From NCBI GenBank assembly GCA_019419485.1, contig DXZV01000086.1, positions 1 to 5,466 of the forward strand: a stretch of 5,466 nt of DNA. The letters run 5' to 3'. The position numbers were made by a program, and so were the translations under genes. Under the pieces are notes generated by a model, which was not told the DNA's origin, did no database searches, and worked only from the letters and a program-made list of their open reading frames with translations. Shown here one piece after another: positions 1 through 4,149 of this stretch; within the stretch, counting starts at the first letter, position 1, and each line of letters begins with the position of its first letter. This stretch comes from Collinsella sp. GTDB taxonomy: Bacteria > Actinomycetota > Coriobacteriia > Coriobacteriales > Coriobacteriaceae.

Positions 1-60
1 CAATGCCATGATCGGCAGCGCCACAAGACGCCTTCCAATCAAACGTAGCAAGTTGTTCAC
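1..60 (-). CDS. ABC transporter permease, DppB/OppB-like, N-terminal fragment
   Basis: Only the first 20 codons are in the window; the gene runs off the left edge. It starts with GTG at 60-58 and reads MNNLLRLIGRRLVALPIMAL. A short amphipathic stretch, an Arg-Arg pair and then the start of a hydrophobic helix is the usual beginning of the first permease of peptide/nickel ABC importers, where the first transmembrane helix follows an RR motif. A strong ribosome site (AGGGGAG at 72-66) lies 5 bases upstream, which supports the start. The gene follows the substrate-binding protein on the same strand after 157 bases, the normal order for this transporter family. The inferred role is to form half of the membrane channel through which substrate passes from the binding protein. 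With only 20 residues visible, the call depends largely on context. Confidence 0.7.
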   Translation of the reverse strand, partial: MNNLLRLIGRRLVALPIMAL

Positions 61-65
61 GTTCT

Positions 66-72
66 CTCCCCT
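66..72 (-). promoter_or_regulatory. Ribosome binding site of the permease gene
   Basis: The minus strand reads AGGGGAG, then AGAAC, then GTG. The purine-rich Shine-Dalgarno match with 5-base spacing selects the GTG at 60 as the start of the permease. Confidence 0.75.
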
Positions 73-100
73 TTCTTTTGTCGGTAGGACCAACTGGTAT

Positions 101-118
101 ATGAGTACGGATACTCAT
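101..118. promoter_or_regulatory. Perfect 7-bp inverted repeat before the permease gene
   Basis: ATGAGTA (101-107) and TACTCAT (112-118) are perfect inverted repeats around the 4-base spacer CGGA. On the minus strand the repeat fills the spacer of a weak promoter-like pair, TTGTAA (123-118) and TATACC (101-96), 16 bases apart. It could be an operator for a second, internal promoter of the permease genes, or simply an RNA stem-loop that adds to the neighbouring hairpin. The repeat is seen directly; both functions are inference, and the promoter match is poor. Confidence 0.35.
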
Positions 119-121
119 TAC

Positions 122-155
122 AAGACCCGAGCGACATCGTTGCCGCCCGGGTCTT
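122..155 (-). terminator. Stem-loop between binding protein and permease; probable partial terminator or mRNA-stabilising hairpin
   Basis: AAGACCCG (122-129) pairs perfectly with CGGGTCTT (148-155). Three further inner pairs (131-133 with 144-146) follow a single mismatch and leave a 10-base loop. On the minus strand the stem is followed by GTAATGAG, so there is no real U tract and full termination is unlikely. On the plus strand TGTTTC follows, but no plus-strand gene precedes it. In transporter operons a hairpin after the binding-protein gene commonly protects its 3' end or lets only part of the transcripts continue, giving excess binding protein. That role is inferred from position. Confidence 0.5.
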
Positions 156-217
156 TGTTTCAACTATGAGGATACGGTCCCAACGGCCGACATCCTGCAT
201 ACAGACTCAAGCGAGTC

Positions 218-1831
218 TTACGCCTTGACGGTCGCAACGCCCCTGAAGGACATGCTCGTCGTGCCGATGCCCTTGAAGCCGTCGAGAGCCTCGCCGTTGG
301 GCGCGGTGGACGGATCGTCCCAGGAAGCGGAGACGGTCTTGACGTGGACAACGGGGTACAGAACGGCGTTGTCGGCGATGATGTCGAAGCACTCGTTCCA
401 CTTCTTCTGCTGCTCGTCGCCCTCGGCGGCAAGAGCCTCGTCCATGAGACCGTGAAGCTTCTGCCACTCAGCGGACTCCTTCCACGGGCAACGGGTCTGC
501 ATCCAGACGTTGTCGCCATACCACCAGTTGAGCAGCAGGTCGGGGTCAGCGCCGAAGCAGGAAGGATCGCCAGGGGCAAGGAGGATATCGTAGGCCTCGC
601 CGCCGTCGATGGCAGCGTAGGTGGCCGGCGAGGTATCGGTCTGGATGGTCACCTCAAAGCCGAGAGCGTCGAGGTCGTTCTTGACCTGGGCGGCCATGCC
701 CTTGATCTGCTCGTTGTCGGTGGTGCGCAGGGTGATGGCACCCGGGGTGATGCCGGACTCCTCGATGAGCTTCTTAGCCTTCTTGGCGTCGGTCTTGTAC
801 ACCGTGGAAGCCTCATGATAATTGGTGAAGCTCTTGGGCAGGTAGCAGCTGGCAGCGGTGGCAAGGCCGGCAAAGGTGTTGCTGACCATCTTCTCGGTGT
901 CGAGCGCATACATGACAGCCTGACGGACCTTGACGTTGTTCCAAGGCTCCTTGGCGACGTTGAACATGATGAAGCGGGTGCCGAAACCCTGAACGTTATC
1001 GATCTTGCAGCCGGCGCTCTCGAGCTGGTCGACGGCGTCAGCGGTAACGAGCTCCATAACGAGCGTGGAGCCCTCCTGCTGAGCGGTAACGCGAGCGGTG
1101 GGGTCGGTCAGGATGCTGTACTGGATCTTCTTATCCTCGGCAGCATACTCACCGTTGTACTCGGGGTTGGGAACCAGGGTGATCTCGGTATCGGAGATAG
1201 AGTCGTACATCCAGGGGCCGGAGCCGATCGGCTGCTTGGCGCGATCCTCCTCGGTCTGGGTGGCCGGGGTAACGCGGATGATGGCAAGACGATCCTTGAG
1301 CAGAGAGAAGTTGGGGACCTTGGTCTTGACCGTCACGGTGCTGGCGTCCTTAGCCTCGATGGACTCGAAGGGCTGGAAGAACGGAGCATAGGTAGCGGAA
1401 GCGGCGCAAGCGGTGTAGGAGGCAACGACATCGTCAGCGGTGACCTCGGTGCCATCGGAGAACTTGGCGCCCTTGCGGATGGTAACCTCGAAAGTGGTGT
1501 CGTCCACAGACTTGGGGTCGTCGGTGGCGAGCTCGTTGAAGGTGCTGTAGTCGTGGTAATCGATGCCGTAGAGGCCCTCGACGACGTGCCAGTTAGCACC
1601 CAGGCCCACAGCGGAGCCGGTGCTGGCGGGGTCGAAGCTGGACGGAGCGTAAGCGGAACCAGCGGTGATCACGCCGCCGCCACGGTTGGCGGAATCGGTG
1701 GAACCGGAAGCGGAACCCTCGTCGCTAGAGCTGCCACCGCAGCCGGTGAGACCAAGCCCTGCGACAGCAGCGACGCTGCCGGTGAGGCCGCGGAACGAAC
1801 GCCCGGACATCCCCGTGTTGATGATGGCCAT
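218..1831 (-). CDS. ABC transporter substrate-binding lipoprotein, family 5 (peptide/nickel type)
   Basis: A 537-residue extracytoplasmic solute-binding protein that should capture substrate, probably a peptide, and deliver it to the permease encoded next. The ATG at 1831 is chosen because AGGAG lies 5 bases upstream; a TTG at 1846 is in frame but falls within the ribosome-site region. The leader ends in a lipobox, LTGC, with Cys31 as the probable lipidated residue, followed by a Gly/Ser/Asp-rich linker to about residue 52. Family 5 hallmarks are VEGLYG near 84-89, FEVTIRKGAKFSDGTEVTADDV near 114-135, GSGPW at 203-207, and MFNVAKEPWNNVKVRQAVMYALD near 289-311, the conserved stretch of the second lobe. 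ALYPVVH-like sequence (NAVLYPVVHVK, 488-498) closes the fold. The length is typical. The ligand cannot be told: peptides are the commonest for this family, but nickel, haem and glycosides occur. Six cysteines besides Cys31 (142, 275, 329, 425, 448, 481) are many for a secreted binding protein. The signal has a degenerate twin-arginine look (SGRSFRG). Confidence 0.93.
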   Translation of the reverse strand: MAIINTGMSGRSFRGLTGSVAAVAGLGLTGCGGSSSDEGSASGSTDSANRGGGVITAGSAYAPSSFDPASTGSAVGLGANWHVVEGLYGIDYHDYSTFNELATDDPKSVDDTTFEVTIRKGAKFSDGTEVTADDVVASYTACAASATYAPFFQPFESIEAKDASTVTVKTKVPNFSLLKDRLAIIRVTPATQTEEDRAKQPIGSGPWMYDSISDTEITLVPNPEYNGEYAAEDKKIQYSILTDPTARVTAQQEGSTLVMELVTADAVDQLESAGCKIDNVQGFGTRFIMFNVAKEPWNNVKVRQAVMYALDTEKMVSNTFAGLATAASCYLPKSFTNYHEASTVYKTDAKKAKKLIEESGITPGAITLRTTDNEQIKGMAAQVKNDLDALGFEVTIQTDTSPATYAAIDGGEAYDILLAPGDPSCFGADPDLLLNWWYGDNVWMQTRCPWKESAEWQKLHGLMDEALAAEGDEQQKKWNECFDIIADNAVLYPVVHVKTVSASWDDPSTAPNGEALDGFKGIGTTSMSFRGVATVKA

Positions 1832-1836
1832 GTCTT

Positions 1837-1841
1837 CTCCT
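1837..1841 (-). promoter_or_regulatory. Ribosome binding site of the binding-protein gene
   Basis: AGGAG on the minus strand, 5 bases before the ATG at 1831. It decides between this ATG and the in-frame TTG at 1846, which would overlap the site itself. Confidence 0.85.
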
Positions 1842-1884
1842 ATCAATAGAGAATCTTACCCGGGAGCACCTAGACTTGCCCCCG

Positions 1885-1935
1885 CGCAACTTGCGGACGA
1901 TATATACCTTACCTACCGACAAACCCAACTTGGGT
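1885..1935 (-). promoter_or_regulatory. Candidate proximal promoter flanked by two small palindromes
   Basis: On the minus strand TATATA (1906-1901) could be a -10 box, with a poor -35 (TTGGGT, 1928-1923 or nearby) about 16 bases upstream. The -35 region lies in an odd palindrome ACCCAA-C-TTGGGT (1923-1935, plus strand). The expected transcription start lies in a second one, CGCAA-C-TTGCG (1885-1895). Both share the core CAACTTG, and their centres are 39 bp apart. This would fit a regulator binding both sides of a promoter about 60 bases ahead of the binding-protein start codon. The palindromes are seen; promoter and regulator are inference. They may instead form RNA stems in a longer leader. 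Confidence 0.3.
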
Positions 1936-1951
1936 GCCGCGCTCGGCGACC
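1933..1951 (-). other. GC-rich stem-loop in the leader region
   Basis: GGT-GCCG (1933-1939) pairs with CGGC-ACC (1944-1951), with a single bulged base at 1948 and the 4-base loop CGCT. This gives seven pairs, six of them G-C. It abuts the outer arm of the larger inverted repeat at 1951. It shares bases 1933-1935 with the ACCCA/TGGGT palindrome, so the two stems cannot form together in one RNA. No U tract follows on either strand, so it is not a simple terminator. Confidence 0.35.
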
Positions 1952-2031
1952 GATACATACATACGCTTGAACGGTATTTACTACCGTTCACCGAATTCAT
2001 TGACAAACGATTCGACAGACAGTATGTATCG
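1951..2031. repeat. Long-range 10-bp inverted repeat enclosing a second palindrome
   Basis: CGATACATAC (1951-1960) and GTATGTATCG (2022-2031) are perfect inverted repeats 61 bases apart. The left copy continues as a run of three ATAC units. Between them lie a 5-bp pair CGAAT/ATTCG (1992-1996 with 2010-2014) and the 9-bp palindrome at 1968-1990, separated by one base. Drawn as minus-strand RNA, these three stems make a three-way junction. As DNA, the arms could be paired distant sites for a DNA-bending or looping regulator. The element sits 120-200 bases upstream of the binding-protein gene. I do not recognise a known riboswitch class here. Confidence 0.55.
1968..1990. promoter_or_regulatory. 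Perfect palindromic operator-like site upstream of the transporter operon
   Basis: TGAACGGTA (1968-1976) and TACCGTTCA (1982-1990) are perfect 9-bp arms around the 5-base spacer TTTAC. The size and symmetry suit a dimeric repressor of the TetR, GntR or LacI kind. It overlaps a candidate -10 (TAGTAA, 1983-1978) placed 17 bases from a TTGTCA (-35, 2006-2001) on the minus strand, so binding would block that promoter. The -10 match is weak, and no regulator gene is in the window. The palindrome is certain; its function is inferred. Confidence 0.5.
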
Positions 2032-2056
2032 ACGAGGTGAGATATCAGTCTTCGTC

Positions 2057-2096
2057 AACCCGCAGGATAGCAGGGTTATTCACCATGGCTAGTCAA
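2057..2096 (-). promoter_or_regulatory. Candidate distal promoter region with a hairpin
   Basis: On the minus strand TTGACT (2096-2091) is a good -35 match. The best -10, TGCTAT (2072-2067, 18-base spacing), is poor, and TATCCT is too far away. AACCC-GC (2057-2063) pairs with GC-GGGTT (2070-2077, one bulged base at 2072) around a 6-base loop. The hairpin covers the -10 area, so it could be an operator rather than RNA. If this promoter is used, the binding-protein mRNA would have a leader of about 230 bases that includes all the repeats downstream. Low confidence. Confidence 0.25.
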
Positions 2097-2148
2097 ACGT
2101 TTTAGCGTTAATAAAACCCGAAATCAGCAGGTAATCGCCGCGAAATAA

Positions 2149-2171
2149 ATGATTGAAAATCAGCCAATCAT
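2149..2171 (-). terminator. Probable weak rho-independent terminator of murJ-uvrC
   Basis: ATGATTG/CAATCAT arms (2149-2155 and 2165-2171) with a 9-base loop form a 7-bp stem 25 bases after the uvrC stop. On the minus strand the stem is followed by TTATTT. The stem is AT-rich, so it may be leaky, but its position, arms and T-rich tail fit the end of the murJ-uvrC transcript. Confidence 0.5.
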
Positions 2172-2196
2172 GTATATCAGTTGTTTAGAAGCGCGT

Positions 2197-4137
2197 TTAG
2201 TTTTCGGAACGGCTGGCCGATGCTTGGGCGCGCTCGGCATTCCATGCAACAAGTGCCTCGTGGACCGCTTTGGCGACATCGGCCGGAACGCCTCGAACTT
2301 CCGCAATCTCCTGCTCGCTTGCCGCGCGCAAACGCTTCATCGAGCCAAAATGGCGCATAATGGCACGTTTTCTGGTGGGTCCCACGCCCGGAACGTCGTC
2401 AAGCACCGAAACCGTCATAGCCTTATCGCGCAACTCGCGATGGAACGTAATCGCAAATCGGTGGGATTCATCGCGAACCTGCTTGATCAGATAAAGCGAA
2501 GCGGAGCCGGTCGGCAGCACGACGGGGGTCTCGTCCCACGGCACGAAAACTTCCTCATCGGCCTTTGCCAAGCCACAAACTGGTATATCGAGGCCAAGCG
2601 CCTCAAGTTGCTTAATTGCAGCGGTCAATTGCGGTTTGCCGCCATCGACAACGAGCAAATCGGGGCGCGAGCCAAAGCGCTCGTCCGCCATGCGCTCGGG
2701 AGCATAGCGACGCCCCAGAACCTCGGACATCGATACGAAGTCGTTCGCCTCGTCCAATTCGGCCTGAATTTTAAAGCGACGATACTGGCCCTTGTCGGCA
2801 CGGCCGTTGGTAAATACCACCATCGAAGCGACGGTAAAGGTGCCGTGCAACGTCGAGATATCGAAGCACTCGATGCGCAACGGCGGCGCAGGCAGCGCCA
2901 GCGCGCTTTCGAGCTCCAGGAGCGCCTGATTAGTGCGATCGTCAGCATACCCCGTGCGCATCATGTAGCGCATGAGGGCATGGCGCGCATTTTTGGAAGC
3001 CATATCGAGCAGGCGGTGCTTTTCGCCGCGCTGCGGCCTATGGAGATGGCAAGAGCGTTCGCGCTTGCCCGCAAGCCACTCCCCCAACGCTTCGGCGTCC
3101 TCAAGCTCGACAGAGAGATTGATCTCGGCTGGAATATCAGCCGTCTCGTCGTAATAGCGCTTAAGAAAGCCCGATTGAAGCTCTTCCTCGTCGACATCCA
3201 GGCCTTTATCGAGGATGAACTCACAAGTTCGAACCGTTCGGCCCTCGCGAACGACAAAGACACAGGCGGCAGAGATAGTCTCTTCGCGATAGAAGCCGAT
3301 GACGTCGATATCGACGCTCGATGGAAAAACGACCTGTTGGCGATCGTCCAGGCCCCTAATGACTTCCAGGCGACGCTTGACGCGCGCCGCACGCTCAAAA
3401 TCGAGCGTCTCGGCTGCCTCCGTCATCTCGGACGTAAGCTCGTCAACGACATCCTTGCGATGGCCCGACAAGAAACGTTCGACACGTTTGACGTTCTTGG
3501 CATAGTCGGCAGGGGAAATCGCGCCGATGCATGCGCCCGGCCCGCGCCCGACATGGTAGTCAAAGCAGGGACGCCCGTTTTGCGCGCAAATCATATTGAC
3601 GATGTCTTCTTCGCCCTTATGAGATTCGACGATGCGGCGGCAGCGGCGCCATTCCGCACAGGATGCCGAGCAAATAGGAATAACCTTGCGTAGCGTATCG
3701 ATGGTCTCACGCGCCGCACGGCTATCGGTATAGGGGCCAAAATAGCGCGTTCCCGGTTTATGACGCTCTCGCGTGTATTTAATAGCCGGAAACAAGTCGC
3801 TCTTGGTAATGGCGATAAAGGGATAGCTTTTATCGTCTTTGAGATCGACGTTAAAGTACGGATGGTACTGGCCAATCAGATTGCGCTCGAGCACCAATGC
3901 CTCGTGCTCGGTCTCCACCACGATATAGTCGAAGCTCGCCACCAGCTGCATCATGAGCGGGATCTTTTGACGCTCGTCCTGCAGCGTCACGTATTGACGC
4001 ATACGGGCACGCAGGTTTTTTGCCTTGCCCACATAGATGACATCACCCTTGGCATCTTTCCAAAGGTAGCAGCCGGGTTGCGTGGGAACGCGCGAAACCT
4101 GCTCGGCAAGTGTTGGAATGTTGTCGTGACCTGCCAC
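2197..4137 (-). CDS. uvrC: Excinuclease ABC subunit C
   Basis: A 646-residue UvrC, which cuts the damaged strand on both sides of a lesion after UvrA/UvrB recognition in cytoplasmic nucleotide excision repair. The N-terminal GIY-YIG nuclease is seen as PGCY (21-24) and YVGKAKNLRARMRQY (35-49), with Tyr35, Lys38, Arg45 and Tyr49 as likely active-site residues, and Glu84 in LVLERNLI as metal ligand. A cysteine-rich linker (156-203) follows, then the UvrB-binding UVR segment (about 226-262, TLDFERAARVKRRL). The RNase H-like nuclease has Asp426 (CFDIS), Asp498 (VVDGGKPQL) and His559 (DESHRFA). A tandem helix-hairpin-helix runs from about 579 to 629 (DDVPGVGPTRKRAI). All catalytic residues appear intact. 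The GTG at 4137 is preferred because AAGTAGGTG lies just upstream; a GTG at 4143 would add two residues but lies within that ribosome site. The linker carries an insertion and a Cys-to-Gly change at a position where many UvrCs have Cys. It is probably coupled to murJ. Confidence 0.96.
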   Translation of the reverse strand: MAGHDNIPTLAEQVSRVPTQPGCYLWKDAKGDVIYVGKAKNLRARMRQYVTLQDERQKIPLMMQLVASFDYIVVETEHEALVLERNLIGQYHPYFNVDLKDDKSYPFIAITKSDLFPAIKYTRERHKPGTRYFGPYTDSRAARETIDTLRKVIPICSASCAEWRRCRRIVESHKGEEDIVNMICAQNGRPCFDYHVGRGPGACIGAISPADYAKNVKRVERFLSGHRKDVVDELTSEMTEAAETLDFERAARVKRRLEVIRGLDDRQQVVFPSSVDIDVIGFYREETISAACVFVVREGRTVRTCEFILDKGLDVDEEELQSGFLKRYYDETADIPAEINLSVELEDAEALGEWLAGKRERSCHLHRPQRGEKHRLLDMASKNARHALMRYMMRTGYADDRTNQALLELESALALPAPPLRIECFDISTLHGTFTVASMVVFTNGRADKGQYRRFKIQAELDEANDFVSMSEVLGRRYAPERMADERFGSRPDLLVVDGGKPQLTAAIKQLEALGLDIPVCGLAKADEEVFVPWDETPVVLPTGSASLYLIKQVRDESHRFAITFHRELRDKAMTVSVLDDVPGVGPTRKRAIMRHFGSMKRLRAASEQEIAEVRGVPADVAKAVHEALVAWNAERAQASASRSEN

Positions 4138-4140
4138 GCG

Positions 4141-4149
4141 CACCTACTT
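4141..4149 (-). promoter_or_regulatory. uvrC ribosome binding site overlapping the murJ stop codon
   Basis: The minus strand reads AAGTAGGTG, matching AAGGAGGTG at eight of nine bases, then CGC and GTG at 4137. The TAG inside it is the murJ stop. A ribosome ending murJ therefore sits on the uvrC ribosome site, so translational coupling is expected. It also argues for the start at 4137 rather than 4143. Confidence 0.65.

Noticed and set aside
1831..1846. Upstream TTG start for the binding protein, adding five residues
   Set aside because: The TTG sits within the ribosome-site region of the ATG at 1831 and has no purine-rich site of its own.
344..1849. A 501-codon open frame on the plus strand opposite the binding-protein gene
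   Set aside because: It is in exact codon register with the minus-strand gene and stays open because that gene avoids TTA, CTA and TCA codons. The predicted protein is Gly/Leu/Val-rich and shows no recognisable domain, whereas the minus strand encodes a clear family 5 protein.
1953..1964. Three tandem ATAC units
   Set aside because: Only three copies; most likely part of the 10-bp inverted arm rather than a microsatellite of its own. No sign of a CRISPR or phase-variation tract.
1725..2006. A 93-codon minus-strand frame covering the leader region and overlapping the binding-protein start
   Set aside because: There is no ribosome site before its TTG or the following ATG. It runs through all the inverted repeats and into another frame of the real gene, and the composition is Arg/Ser-rich nonsense.
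2096..2109. AACG/CGTT 4-bp inverted repeat around TTTTAG
   Set aside because: Too short to be distinguished from chance in an AT-rich stretch.
2118..2164. GCTGATTT occurring twice on the minus strand (2164-2157 and 2127-2120)
   Set aside because: An eight-base direct repeat in AT-rich DNA, with one copy in the terminator loop; no supporting structure such as target-site duplications or a mobile element.
2149..3693. A 514-codon open frame on the plus strand opposite uvrC
   Set aside because: Also in codon register with uvrC, with an Ala/Arg-rich, domain-free translation. It begins inside the terminator hairpin with no ribosome site.
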